DNA of 34,266 nucleotides from Comamonadaceae bacterium (GCA_947458415.1 CANGZG010000002.1:1-34266); one strand, 5' to 3'. Positions 15,201 to 24,348 are shown, numbered from the stretch's first letter. Made by a program: numbers and translations. Notes: generated by a model from the sequence alone, not told the origin.

Positions 15201-15578
15201 GCGCTGTGCTTCTTCCAGCAACAACACAGCGGCGACTTTGCGGCCTTCAGAAGCCAGTACATTGAAGGTTCGACAAGCGCCCGCCGTGTCCATGCATTCA
15301 ACCCCCACGCCTTGTTGCATGAAGGGCATCAAGTGTTGCGCGGGGATGAATCGTTGTTTTTTTCCGCAACCCAAAAGCAGGATTTCGCAGCCTGTGTTGA
15401 GCACCCATTCAACATGATCTTGCAGGTCATTCAACGAAGGACTTCCTGTCCAAGGGAATACAGAACCGTGTGCGCTGACAAAAATGGCGTGTGAATAAGA
15501 TTTGCCGTTGACTGCGATCCAGTCAGGTCCATATGCGGTGATGGACAAGAGGTCTGATCGATCAGGCTGTAATTTCAT
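15198..15578 (-). CDS. Mth938-domain protein (DUF498 family)
   Basis: A 126-residue protein of the Mth938/NDUFAF3-like (DUF498) family. The human relative NDUFAF3 helps assemble respiratory complex I; no biochemical role is established for most bacterial members. Family features are the central ILLLGCGKKQRFIPAQHL, the following GVGVECMDTAGACRTFNVLASEGRKVAAVLL and the N-terminal ITAYGPDWIAVNGKSY. Small, soluble and probably cytoplasmic. The ATG at 15578 opens onto an 85-base region divergent from alaA. It is commonly found near this spot in betaproteobacteria, but its neighbours here do not suggest a pathway. Confidence 0.88.
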   Translation of the reverse strand: MKLQPDRSDLLSITAYGPDWIAVNGKSYSHAIFVSAHGSVFPWTGSPSLNDLQDHVEWVLNTGCEILLLGCGKKQRFIPAQHLMPFMQQGVGVECMDTAGACRTFNVLASEGRKVAAVLLLEEAQR

Positions 15579-15654
15579 CGTGTCAACCAGAGTAAATGGG
15601 GAAAAACCCCCAGAAATATGTTCAAATTATAGACTTTTCGTGAAATCTGACCCT

Positions 15655-15658
15655 GGAG
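15655..15658 (+). promoter_or_regulatory. Shine-Dalgarno deciding the TTG start of alaA
   Basis: GGAG lies five bases before the TTG at 15664. The competing GTG at 15640 and the earlier ATG at 15502 have no comparable site, and the ATG would place the start inside the divergent Mth938 gene. Confidence 0.55.
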
Positions 15659-15663
15659 TTGCG

Positions 15664-16890
15664 TTGAAAACCATCCAAAAATCATCCAAGCTGGACAATG
15701 TTTGTTATGACATTCGCGGCCCCGTGCTAGAAAAAGCACGTCAGATGGAAGAAGAAGGGCACAAGATCATCAAACTCAACATCGGCAACCTTGCCGTTTT
15801 CGGTTTTGATGCACCCGAAGAAATTCAGCAAGACATCATCCGCAATTTACCTGGGGCGGCGGCCTACTCTGACAGCAAAGGCATTTTTGCCGCGAGAAAA
15901 GCGGTCATGCAATACAGCCAGCAACAGGGCATCGATGGTGTCGGTTTAGATGACATTTATTTAGGCAACGGCGCCAGCGAACTGATCGTGATGGCAACCA
16001 ACGCGTTGCTCAATACCGGCGATGAATTGTTGTTGCCTGCGCCAGATTACCCCTTGTGGACAGCGGCCGTCAGCTTGTCAGGTGGCACGCCCGTGCATTA
16101 CCTTTGCGATGAAGCCAATGGTTGGATGCCAGATTTGCAAGATATCAAATCCAAAATCACCAAGAAGACCAAAGGCATTGTGGTGATCAATCCGAACAAC
16201 CCAACTGGCGCGCTTTACTCGGATGAGCTGTTGAAAGGCATTGTTGATTTGGCAAGAGAACATGGCCTCATCATTTTTGCGGACGAGGTTTACGACAAAG
16301 TGCTGTACGACGATGTGCATCACACTGCGCTGGGTAGTTTGTCGAAAGACGTGTTGACGCTGACCTTCAACTCGCTGTCAAAAAGTTACCGCTCGTGCGG
16401 CTATCGCGCGGGTTGGATGATTGTCTCCGGCGACAAAAAACCTGCGAAGGACTACATCGAGGGCTTGAACATGCTCTCGTCCATGCGCTTGTGCGCCAAT
16501 GTGCCAGGGCAAAGCGCCATTCAAACCGCGCTCGGCGGTTACCAAACCATCCAAGATTTGATCAAGCCAGGCGGCAGGTTGCGTCGGCAGCGTGATTTGG
16601 CTTATGAATTGATCACGGCCATTCCGGGTGTGACTTGTGTCAAACCGCAAGCGGCTTTGTACATGTTTCCAAAGCTTGACCCGAAGATGTATCCGATCAA
16701 GAACGATCAGTTATTCATTAACGAGTTGTTACAAGACACCAAGGTCTTGCTGGTGCAAGGTACCGGATTCAATTGGCCCACCCCAGACCATTTTCGTATC
16801 GTATTTTTGCCGCACGAGGATGAACTGCGTGTTGCCATTGAACGCATCGCCAAGTTCTTAGACAACTACCGGAAGAACCCGACATGCTAA
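15664..16890 (+). CDS. alaA: Alanine-synthesising aminotransferase AlaA-type (TTG start)
   Basis: A class I/II PLP aminotransferase closely resembling E. coli AlaA, which makes alanine from pyruvate and glutamate. The 408-residue protein has KSSKLDNVCYDIRGPVLEKA at the N-terminus, the substrate-loop motif VVINPNNPTGALYS, FADEVYDK, and the PLP lysine in SLSKSYRSCGYRAGW. With the TTG at 15664 as residue 1, this lysine is K240 and the SSKL serines are S7 and S8, the same numbers as in E. coli AlaA as I recall it; this supports the unusual start together with the GGAG at 15655. It overlaps hom by seven bases and heads the threonine and molybdopterin gene block. Another pyruvate-using specificity cannot be excluded. 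Confidence 0.9.
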   Translation: MKTIQKSSKLDNVCYDIRGPVLEKARQMEEEGHKIIKLNIGNLAVFGFDAPEEIQQDIIRNLPGAAAYSDSKGIFAARKAVMQYSQQQGIDGVGLDDIYLGNGASELIVMATNALLNTGDELLLPAPDYPLWTAAVSLSGGTPVHYLCDEANGWMPDLQDIKSKITKKTKGIVVINPNNPTGALYSDELLKGIVDLAREHGLIIFADEVYDKVLYDDVHHTALGSLSKDVLTLTFNSLSKSYRSCGYRAGWMIVSGDKKPAKDYIEGLNMLSSMRLCANVPGQSAIQTALGGYQTIQDLIKPGGRLRRQRDLAYELITAIPGVTCVKPQAALYMFPKLDPKMYPIKNDQLFINELLQDTKVLLVQGTGFNWPTPDHFRIVFLPHEDELRVAIERIAKFLDNYRKNPTC

Positions 16891-18197
16891 AGCCCATGCA
16901 GATTGGCCTCGTTGGTTTTGGAACGGTAGGCAGCGGCACTTATCAACTTTTAAAACGTAACCAGCACCAAATTCAACGCCGCTTGGGGCGAGCTTTGCAC
17001 ATCAGCATGGTCGCTGACTTGGACGTTGCCAAAGTCAAGGCGGTGGTGGATGCAGATTGCAAAGTGGTGTCTGATGCCCAGGACATCATTTCAAACCCCG
17101 ACATCGACGTGGTGATCGAATTGATTGGTGGCTACGGTTTTGCTTTAGAAGTGGTTTCCAAAGCCTTACAAGCCGGTAAGCATGTGGTGACAGCCAACAA
17201 AGCATTGTTGGCAACCCATGGCGAAACCATTTTTGAATCGGCCAGACAACAGCAATGCATGGTCGGTTTTGAGTCTTCGGTCGCTGGCGGCATCCCCATC
17301 ATCAAAGTGGTGCGTGAAGGCTTGGCGGCCAACCAGATCGAATGGATCGCAGGCATCATCAACGGAACAACGAATTTCATACTCACGCAAATGCATGAGA
17401 AGTCTTGGACATTTGCACAAGCGCTCGAGCAAGCTCAGTCCTTGGGGTATGCCGAAGCGGATCCTACCTTTGACATTGAGGGGATCGACGCGGCGCACAA
17501 ATGCAGTTTGCTCGCGGCCATTGCTTACGGCATCCCCATTCCGTTCAGCCAGGCGTACGTCGAAGGCATCACGCAACTTCAGTCGAAGGACATGCAATTT
17601 GCCGCACAGTTGGGCTATCGAATCAAATTGCTCGGCATCGCAAAACGCACCGACACGGGGGTGGAGGTTCGGGTTCATCCTTGTTTGATTTCAGAGCGTT
17701 CATTGATCGCCAATGTCGAGGGCGCGATGAATGCGGTGATGGTGCATTCCGATGCGCTGGGCACCAGCATGTACTATGGCAAAGGGGCGGGCGGAGAGCC
17801 AACGGCGAGCGCCGTGATTGCAGATTTGATTGACATCGCGCGCATGGCTTCAACCGATGCGGCCAACCGCGTCCCACATTTGGCTTTCCAAGCGCAGTCA
17901 ATTGAATCACCTTTGATTTTGGGCATGGAAGAGGTCACGACATGCAATTATTTAAGAATTGCTGTTGCTGACCAGTCTGGCGTGTTGGCCAGCATCACGA
18001 GCATCTTGGCCCAGCACAGCATCAGTGTCGATGCGATGTTGCAACAACCTGCGGATTCGATCAGCAAACAAACCGAACTCATCATCTTGACCCACGAGGC
18101 CAAAGAGGGCGTGATGAACCAAGCCATCGCCAAGATTCAGACATTGCCCACTGTACTGATGCCTGTGGTGCGTATTCGCAAGGAAGATTTCAACTGA
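16884..18197 (+). CDS. hom: Homoserine dehydrogenase
   Basis: Homoserine dehydrogenase reduces aspartate semialdehyde to homoserine with NAD(P)H, the branch point to threonine and methionine. The 437-residue protein has the N-terminal Rossmann motif GLVGFGTVGSG (8-18), VVTANKALLATHG, the catalytic-domain motif GIINGTTNFILT and AEADPTFDIEGIDAAHK. A C-terminal ACT domain from about residue 356 (YLRIAVADQSGVLASI...) should give feedback inhibition by threonine. The ATG overlaps alaA; an ATG four codons on is a less likely alternative. The stop overlaps the thrC start (TGATG), so expression is coupled. Confidence 0.97.
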   Translation: MLKPMQIGLVGFGTVGSGTYQLLKRNQHQIQRRLGRALHISMVADLDVAKVKAVVDADCKVVSDAQDIISNPDIDVVIELIGGYGFALEVVSKALQAGKHVVTANKALLATHGETIFESARQQQCMVGFESSVAGGIPIIKVVREGLAANQIEWIAGIINGTTNFILTQMHEKSWTFAQALEQAQSLGYAEADPTFDIEGIDAAHKCSLLAAIAYGIPIPFSQAYVEGITQLQSKDMQFAAQLGYRIKLLGIAKRTDTGVEVRVHPCLISERSLIANVEGAMNAVMVHSDALGTSMYYGKGAGGEPTASAVIADLIDIARMASTDAANRVPHLAFQAQSIESPLILGMEEVTTCNYLRIAVADQSGVLASITSILAQHSISVDAMLQQPADSISKQTELIILTHEAKEGVMNQAIAKIQTLPTVLMPVVRIRKEDFN

Positions 18198-19624
18198 TGC
18201 TTTATGTGTCTACCCGTGGCGAGTCGGACAAAAAGAAATTTTGCGACATTTTGCTAGAAGGCTTGGCGCCTGATGGCGGTTTGTATTTGCCCGATCACTA
18301 TCCCCAGTTGAGCGCAGATGATTTACAGCGTTTGCGTCAAATTTATTCGAACCAAGGTTACGCGCACTTGGCCTTTGAAATTTTGAGTTTGTACATTGAC
18401 GACATTTCGCCTGAAGACTTGCTGGCCTTGTGTGTCAAAACCTATACCGAGGACATTTTCGGCAGTCGGTTGATCACGCCGCTTCGCAAGTTAGACGATC
18501 AAGTGGCCATACTTGCCTTGTCCAACGGCCCTACCTTGGCATTCAAAGACATGGCCATGCAATTGCTGGGTCATTTGTTTGAATACGAGTTGAAAAGAAA
18601 GAATCAACAGCTCAATATTTTGGGCGCCACCTCTGGGGACACCGGCAGTGCTGCCGAATACGCCATGCGAGGCAAGCAAGGTGTTCGGGTGTTCATGACC
18701 AGCCCCGAGGGGCGCATGAGTCAATTTCAGCAAGCCCAGATGTTCAGCTTGATGGATGAAAACATTTTCAACATTGCCATCCAAGGGGTGTTTGACGATT
18801 GCCAAGACATTGTCAAAGAGGTTTCCTCTGACTTGGCATTCAAGCAAGCCTACAAAATTGGCACGGTCAACTCCATCAATTGGGCCAGGTTATTGGCGCA
18901 AGTTGTTTATTACTTTGCAGGCTACTTTCAAGCCACCAGCAGCCATTCACAGCGCGTGAGTTTTGCTGTGCCAAGTGGAAACTTTGGCAACGTGTGTGCC
19001 GGCCATGTGGCCAAAATGATGGGTTTGCCGGTTTCAAAATTGGTGGTTGCCACCAATGAAAACAATGTGCTGGATGATTTCTTCAAAACCGGCATCTACA
19101 AGGTGCGCGACAGTTCGCACACTTATGAAACCTCCAGCCCCTCCATGGACATTTCCAAGGCCAGCAATTTTGAGCGTTTCATTTTTGACTTTCTCAATCG
19201 AGACGCCTCAAAAACCGCCGAGTTGTTTTCAACCCAATTGCAAGCCACGGGGGAATTCTCCCTCGCTCACCATCCCCAATTCTCAAAGATAGGCCATGTC
19301 TACGGTTTCGTCAGTGGTAACAGCCACCACCAGCAACGACTGCAAGCCATCAAAACCATTCACGAAAAGTACGGCCAACTCATCGACCCGCACACTGCCG
19401 ATGGTTTGAATGTGGCCCAGCAATTTTTAGAGCCCGGCATTCCCATGGTGGTTCTTGAAACGGCTTTGCCCATCAAGTTTTCAGATGTCATCCAAGAGGC
19501 CATCGGTCAGGTGCCGCCAGTGCCAGACAAATTCAAAGGGTTGGCAAACAGTCCCTTGCGTTTTTTGACCATGCCAGCTGATACACCCATGGTGAAAAAC
19601 TTCATCGCTCAACAGTGTGGTTGA
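18197..19624 (+). CDS. thrC: Threonine synthase
   Basis: Threonine synthase converts O-phosphohomoserine to threonine using PLP. The 475-residue protein belongs to the long, E. coli-like class: N-terminal MLYVSTRG, ILLEGLAPDGGLYLPDHYP, the PLP lysine K117 in GPTLAFKDMAMQLLG, and the phosphate loop LGATSGDTGSAAEYA. Later blocks include VNSINWARLLAQVVYYF and FAVPSGNFGNVCAG. It starts inside the hom stop (TGATG). No homoserine kinase gene is in the window, so O-phosphohomoserine must come from a gene elsewhere. moeA follows after 23 bases. Confidence 0.97.
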   Translation: MLYVSTRGESDKKKFCDILLEGLAPDGGLYLPDHYPQLSADDLQRLRQIYSNQGYAHLAFEILSLYIDDISPEDLLALCVKTYTEDIFGSRLITPLRKLDDQVAILALSNGPTLAFKDMAMQLLGHLFEYELKRKNQQLNILGATSGDTGSAAEYAMRGKQGVRVFMTSPEGRMSQFQQAQMFSLMDENIFNIAIQGVFDDCQDIVKEVSSDLAFKQAYKIGTVNSINWARLLAQVVYYFAGYFQATSSHSQRVSFAVPSGNFGNVCAGHVAKMMGLPVSKLVVATNENNVLDDFFKTGIYKVRDSSHTYETSSPSMDISKASNFERFIFDFLNRDASKTAELFSTQLQATGEFSLAHHPQFSKIGHVYGFVSGNSHHQQRLQAIKTIHEKYGQLIDPHTADGLNVAQQFLEPGIPMVVLETALPIKFSDVIQEAIGQVPPVPDKFKGLANSPLRFLTMPADTPMVKNFIAQQCG

Positions 19625-19647
19625 TTTCAATACTTTCTTGACGTCCG

Positions 19648-20883
19648 ATGAACAAACCTGAATTGCTTTCGCTAGACCTCGCATTGGAGAAGATTCTCCA
19701 TTTGTCGAATTCGACGCCCGAGGTTGAAACCGTGTCGACATTTGATGCCGACCGACGCGTGCTGGCAGAAGATGTTCACTCCGAAATTCAAGTGCCTGGA
19801 TTCGATAACTCTGCCATGGATGGGTATGCTTTTCGGTATGCAGATTTCCTTCAACACCAAGGCATGTTGCAAGCCGGCCAGCGAATTTCTGCCGGGCACT
19901 TCCCTGAGCCTTTGGTCGATGGCCATGCGGACAGAATATTCACCGGTGCACCAGTGCCTCAGGGCGCTGACACCGTTGTCATGCAAGAGGAATGTCAAGT
20001 TCAGGCTGATGGCCGAGTCCATGTTCGGTCTCAACCCAAATGGGGGCAATGTATTCGGTACAAAGGCGAGGACATCGCTTTGCATGCCCGCATACTTTCC
20101 AAAGGTGAATTGCTCAACCCCGCGGCTCTTGGCTTGGCTGCCAGCATCGGTCGCGCATCACTGACTGTTTTCAAACGACCCAAAGTGGCACTCTTTTCAA
20201 CCGGCGATGAATTGGTCATGCCGGGCGACAAGGCACCCGCAGACATGCCGCCTGGTTCTATTTACAACTCCAACCGTTTCTTTTTGAAAGCACTTCTCCA
20301 TCGAATGGGATGTGTGGTTTCTGATTTGGGCATATTGCCTGACGACTTGCAGCAAACCCGAACTGCATTTGCCGATGCTTGCCAAAACCACGATTTGATT
20401 TTGACCAGCGGCGGTGTCTCTGTCGGTGAGGAAGACCATGTGAAACCTGCCATCCAGTCATTGGGTGAGTTGCAGTTGTGGTCGCTGGCCATCAAGCCCG
20501 GAAAGCCTTTTGCTTACGGTCAACTGAATGTCAACCAAAAGAGAGCGCACTTTATCGGGTTGCCGGGCAATCCTGTGTCAAGTTTTGTCACTTTCTTGTT
20601 GTTGGCTCGCCCATTCATTTTGAACTTGCAAGGCGTTCAACAAACTGGCTTGGGGACCTATGCGTTGCGTGCCGACTTCGCTTGGCCCAAAGCCGATAAG
20701 CGCCGCGAGTTTTTGCGAGTCAAGCGCAACACTGCAGGTGGGTTAGATTTGTTTGAAAACCAAGGCTCTGGCGTATTGACCTCGGCCGTTTGGGCGGATG
20801 GTTTGGTTGACAATCCACCTGGAAATACCATTGCCCCCGGTGACACAGTCAGCTTTATTCCTTTTTTTGAATGCATGCCATGA
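19648..20883 (+). CDS. moeA: Molybdopterin molybdenumtransferase MoeA
   Basis: MoeA inserts molybdate into adenylylated molybdopterin, the last general step of molybdenum cofactor synthesis. The 411-residue protein shows the MoeA N-terminal block VPGFDNSAMDGYAFR, FTGAPVPQGADTVVMQEE and IRYKGEDI. The MoCF-biosynthesis domain has LFSTGDELV and LTSGGVSVGEEDHVKP, and the C-terminal region contains GLPGNPVSSFVTF. It overlaps moaD by four bases (ATGA). It is transcribed behind thrC with a short gap, so it probably shares the threonine transcript. Confidence 0.96.
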   Translation: MNKPELLSLDLALEKILHLSNSTPEVETVSTFDADRRVLAEDVHSEIQVPGFDNSAMDGYAFRYADFLQHQGMLQAGQRISAGHFPEPLVDGHADRIFTGAPVPQGADTVVMQEECQVQADGRVHVRSQPKWGQCIRYKGEDIALHARILSKGELLNPAALGLAASIGRASLTVFKRPKVALFSTGDELVMPGDKAPADMPPGSIYNSNRFFLKALLHRMGCVVSDLGILPDDLQQTRTAFADACQNHDLILTSGGVSVGEEDHVKPAIQSLGELQLWSLAIKPGKPFAYGQLNVNQKRAHFIGLPGNPVSSFVTFLLLARPFILNLQGVQQTGLGTYALRADFAWPKADKRREFLRVKRNTAGGLDLFENQGSGVLTSAVWADGLVDNPPGNTIAPGDTVSFIPFFECMP

Positions 20884-21131
20884 AAATCACTGTTCGTTAT
20901 TTCGCCTCTGTGCGTGAGCACATTGGTTTGTCGCAAGAAACCATCGACACCCAAAGCATCGACTTGGCAGGCTTGAAAAACGAATTGATCGCTCGGGGTG
21001 AAAACTACAACCTGGGTTTATCTGACGGCAAAGCCATTCGCATGGCCATGAACCAAGCCGTGTGTGATGAATCCACTCGCTTGACCGACAACGCGGAAGT
21101 GGCTTTTTTCCCGCCGGTCACTGGTGGTTGA
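20880..21131 (+). CDS. moaD: Molybdopterin synthase small subunit MoaD
   Basis: MoaD carries the sulfur, as a C-terminal thiocarboxylate, that MoaE transfers to precursor Z. The 83-residue ubiquitin-fold protein begins MKITVRYFASVREHIG and ends VAFFPPVTGG; the terminal Gly-Gly needed for adenylation by MoeB is intact. The ATG at 20880 overlaps the moeA stop as ATGA; an ATG at 20871 would add MHA. The stop overlaps the moaE start. Confidence 0.94.
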   Translation: MKITVRYFASVREHIGLSQETIDTQSIDLAGLKNELIARGENYNLGLSDGKAIRMAMNQAVCDESTRLTDNAEVAFFPPVTGG

Positions 21132-21619
21132 TGATGCGATTTGATGTATCGATACAAACCGAAGATTTCGACCTCAGCACGGAGGTGGCCTTGTTGCGGC
21201 AGGGTGACAAAGCGGTAGGTGCTGTTTGCAGTTTCATTGGTACGGTGCGTGACCGAAATGAAGGTGATGCGGTGTCGTCCCTTGAACTCGAACATTACCC
21301 TGGCATGACCGAAGCCTCTATTCACCAAATGGTCGATGAAGCCCGCAGTCGATTTGACATACAGAGTGCAAAAGTCATTCACCGGGTGGGTTTGCTCAAG
21401 CCGTTAGACCAAATTGTGTTGGTGGCGGTCACCTCTGCTCACCGCGGTCAAAGTTTCCAAGCCTGTGAGTTTTTGATGGACTACTTGAAAACACAAGCGC
21501 CATTTTGGAAAAAAGAGGCCACGCCTCAAGGCCACAGATGGGTAGATGCACGGGTGAGCGACGACATGGCACTCAAGCGCTGGGGCATCGACATCCAAAA
21601 CGCCAATACAGCCTTATAA
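21131..21619 (+). CDS. moaE: Molybdopterin synthase catalytic subunit MoaE
   Basis: MoaE is the large subunit of molybdopterin synthase and converts precursor Z to molybdopterin with sulfur from MoaD. The 162-residue protein contains the family blocks GAVCSFIGTVRD, LELEHYPGMTEASI, VIHRVGLLKPLDQIVLVAVTSAHR and LMDYLKTQAPFWKKE with the conserved lysines. It starts at the ATG overlapping the moaD stop (TGATG); an ATG three bases later is equally possible. No moaA or moaC is present in the window. clpB follows after 73 bases. Confidence 0.95.
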   Translation: MMRFDVSIQTEDFDLSTEVALLRQGDKAVGAVCSFIGTVRDRNEGDAVSSLELEHYPGMTEASIHQMVDEARSRFDIQSAKVIHRVGLLKPLDQIVLVAVTSAHRGQSFQACEFLMDYLKTQAPFWKKEATPQGHRWVDARVSDDMALKRWGIDIQNANTAL

Positions 21620-21692
21620 CCCTTTCGATTTACATTGAAAACAAGGGAAATCGCCGCAACTACCTGACCAGATACTCATCAACGAGGAAACC

Positions 21693-24317
21693 ATGCGGCT
21701 AGACAAATTAACCACCAAATTTCAAGAAGCGTTGTCGGACGCCCAGACTTTGGCGCTGGGCGCTGACCATGGCTACATTGAACCCGCGCACTTGGTGGTC
21801 GCCATGCTTCGGCAAGATGACGGTCCTCGTGCGATGTTGATGCGTTCCGGGGTCAACATCAACGGCTTGCTCAAAGACAGCGAAGAAGCCATGAGCAAAC
21901 TCCCTACCGTGCAAGGTCAAGAGCAAGTTCAAGTAGGCAGAGACTTGGTCACGTTGCTGCAAGCTGCGGAAAAGGACGCGATCAAGCGAGGCGATCAGTT
22001 CGTTGCCAGCGAGCTGTATTTTTTGGCCTTGTGTGATGCCAAGATTGATCTGGCCACCAAAGCCAAAGCACACGGTCTCAACAAACCCAGTCTCTTGAAA
22101 GCGATAGAAGCTGTCAGAGGCGGGGAGGCTGTGAAAACCGCTGACCCTGAAGGTCAACGTGAAACATTACAGAAGTACTGCCTGGACCTGACAGAGCGGG
22201 CCCGGTTGGGAAAACTGGACCCGGTGATTGGCCGTGATGACGAAATTCGCCGCGCGATTCAAGTGCTGCAGCGTCGCAGCAAAAACAACCCTGTGTTGAT
22301 AGGCGAACCCGGCGTCGGAAAAACCGCGATTGTGGAAGGCTTGGCGCAACGCATTGTGGCGGGTGAAGTCCCCGATTCGCTGAAAGGTAAACGCGTTTTG
22401 TCGCTGGACATGGCGTCATTGCTCGCAGGCGCGAAGTTCAGGGGTGAGTTCGAAGAAAGGCTCAAGAACGTACTGAGTGAGTTGGCCAAAGACGAGGGCA
22501 ATTCCATCGTCTTCATTGACGAGCTTCACACCATGGTGGGCGCTGGCAAAGCCGAAGGCGCAATGGACGCGGGCAACATGCTCAAACCTGCATTGGCTCG
22601 GGGTGAACTGCATTGTGTGGGCGCAACCACGTTGGACGAATACAGAAAATTCATTGAGAAAGACGCAGCGCTTGAGCGAAGATTCCAAAAGATCATCGTG
22701 GGTGAGCCCTCGGTGGAAGCCACGATCGCGATCTTGCGTGGCTTGCAAGAAAAATACGAAGTTCACCACGGCGTAGAAATCACCGACCCGGCGATCGTGG
22801 CGGCTGCTGAGTTGTCGCATCGTTACATCACAGACCGTTTTCTGCCGGACAAGGCCATCGATTTGATCGATGAAGCCGCAGCGAAAATCAAAATTGAAAT
22901 TGATTCAAAGCCTGAGGTCATGGACAAGCTTGACCGTCGATTGATACAACTGAAAATCGAGCGTGAAGCTGTTCGCAAGGAGCAGGACGAAGCCTCGCAA
23001 AAGCGCATGGCCATCATTGAAGAAGAAATCGTCAAGCTGCAATTGGAATATGCAGACTTGGAAGACATTTGGAAATCTGAAAAAGCCCAAGCGCAAGGTG
23101 GTGCCTTGCTGAAAGAAGAAATTGAGCGCTGCAAAATGCAGATGGAGGAATTCAAGCGCCAAGGTAACTTCAACAAAGTGGCTGAACTGCAATATGGCAA
23201 ATTGCCTGAGCTCGAAAAGCGCTTGAAAGAAGCCAACGCAAATGAGCAAAATTCATCGGCTCAGCCCCTGACTGCCAGGTTGCTCAGAACCCAAGTGGGT
23301 GCCGAAGAAATCGCCGAGGTCGTGGCCAGGGCCACGGGCATCCCGGTATCCAAATTGATGCAAGGCGAACGCGAAAAATTGCTTCGCATGGAAGACAGCT
23401 TGCATGAAAGCGTGGTGGGTCAAGACGAGGCCATCCAAGCCGTGGCCAATGCCATTCGACGCTCACGTGCCGGGCTCAGTGACCCTTCCAGACCCACAGG
23501 CTCTTTTCTCTTTTTGGGTCCGACTGGCGTGGGCAAAACAGAATTGTGCAAATCATTGGCCGGTTTTTTGTTTGACAGCGAAGACCATTTGATACGCATC
23601 GACATGAGTGAATTCATGGAGAAGCACTCGGTCAGCAAACTGATTGGTGCCCCGCCCGGGTATGTCGGGTACGACGAAGGTGGGTACTTGACCGAGTTGG
23701 TCAGGCGCAAACCTTACTGTGTCATCTTGATGGATGAAATTGAAAAAGCCCACCCAGATGTGTTCAATATTCTGTTGCAAGTGTTGGACGATGGCAGGCT
23801 GACTGATGGTCAAGGCAGGACGGTGGACTTCAAAAACACGGTCATCGTCATGACATCCAACATCGGCTCAAAGATCATTCAGTCCATGGTCAACAGAGAT
23901 TCAGCAGACATCAAAGACGCGGTGTTTGAAGAATTGAAAAACCACTTCCGACCGGAGTTCCTGAACCGCATCGATGAAACCGTGGTGTTCCATTCGTTGA
24001 GCGCACAGCACATTGAGAAGATCGCAGGGATTCAGTTGCATGCCTTGAGCGATCGACTCGCACGCATCGACCTGCATTTGGATGTGTCAGAGGCGGCTTT
24101 GCTGGAATTGGCAAAGGTCGGTTTTGACCCCATTTTCGGTGCTCGTCCTTTGAAGCGAGCCATACAGCAACGCATTGAAAATCCATTGTCTAAATTGCTG
24201 CTTGAAGGCAAATTTTTACCTGGTGTGATGGTATCGGTGAATGTGGATCCGATCCGCGCGCCCGGTGAGTTCACATTCACCTCTCTGGCCAAGCCATCTG
24301 ATCAGCTGGCCACCTGA
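21693..24317 (+). CDS. clpB: ATP-dependent disaggregase ClpB
   Basis: ClpB is the Hsp100 disaggregase that rescues aggregated proteins with DnaK. The 874-residue protein has the N-terminal Clp domain (1-145), AAA1 with Walker A GEPGVGKTA (K210) and FIDELHTMVGAG, the M-domain coiled coil (about 410-530), AAA2 with GPTGVGKTE (K615) and ILMDEIEKAHPDV, and the C-terminal domain. The long coiled coil separates it from ClpA and ClpC. The ATG at 21693 has GAGGAAACC upstream. I could not find a convincing heat-shock promoter in the 73 bases before it. A hairpin terminator follows. A possible internal GTG start is listed separately. Confidence 0.97.
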   Translation: MRLDKLTTKFQEALSDAQTLALGADHGYIEPAHLVVAMLRQDDGPRAMLMRSGVNINGLLKDSEEAMSKLPTVQGQEQVQVGRDLVTLLQAAEKDAIKRGDQFVASELYFLALCDAKIDLATKAKAHGLNKPSLLKAIEAVRGGEAVKTADPEGQRETLQKYCLDLTERARLGKLDPVIGRDDEIRRAIQVLQRRSKNNPVLIGEPGVGKTAIVEGLAQRIVAGEVPDSLKGKRVLSLDMASLLAGAKFRGEFEERLKNVLSELAKDEGNSIVFIDELHTMVGAGKAEGAMDAGNMLKPALARGELHCVGATTLDEYRKFIEKDAALERRFQKIIVGEPSVEATIAILRGLQEKYEVHHGVEITDPAIVAAAELSHRYITDRFLPDKAIDLIDEAAAKIKIEIDSKPEVMDKLDRRLIQLKIEREAVRKEQDEASQKRMAIIEEEIVKLQLEYADLEDIWKSEKAQAQGGALLKEEIERCKMQMEEFKRQGNFNKVAELQYGKLPELEKRLKEANANEQNSSAQPLTARLLRTQVGAEEIAEVVARATGIPVSKLMQGEREKLLRMEDSLHESVVGQDEAIQAVANAIRRSRAGLSDPSRPTGSFLFLGPTGVGKTELCKSLAGFLFDSEDHLIRIDMSEFMEKHSVSKLIGAPPGYVGYDEGGYLTELVRRKPYCVILMDEIEKAHPDVFNILLQVLDDGRLTDGQGRTVDFKNTVIVMTSNIGSKIIQSMVNRDSADIKDAVFEELKNHFRPEFLNRIDETVVFHSLSAQHIEKIAGIQLHALSDRLARIDLHLDVSEAALLELAKVGFDPIFGARPLKRAIQQRIENPLSKLLLEGKFLPGVMVSVNVDPIRAPGEFTFTSLAKPSDQLAT
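22116..22133 (+). promoter_or_regulatory. Possible internal translation start in clpB (short ClpB form)
   Basis: GTG codon 147 (22131-22133) is preceded by AGAGG (22116-22120) and GGGGAGG (22122-22128). In E. coli a GTG at codon 149 gives the 80-kDa ClpB lacking the N-domain. The AGAGG spacing is ten bases and the GGGGAGG spacing is only two, so efficiency is uncertain. Confidence 0.35.
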
Positions 24318-24320
24318 ATG

Positions 24321-24348
24321 AAAAAAAGGGCCGCGATGCGGCCCTTTT
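24321..24348. terminator. Bidirectional intrinsic terminator between clpB and the SWIB gene
   Basis: GGGCCGC (24328-24334) and GCGGCCC (24338-24344) close a three-base loop, flanked by seven As on the left and four Ts on the right. It can end clpB and the converging SWIB gene. Confidence 0.88.

Noticed and set aside
21620..21692. Heat-shock (sigma-32) promoter for clpB
   Set aside because: A TTGAAA occurs in the spacer, but no CCCCAT-like -10 is found at the right distance; the promoter may lie inside moaE or clpB may be co-transcribed.
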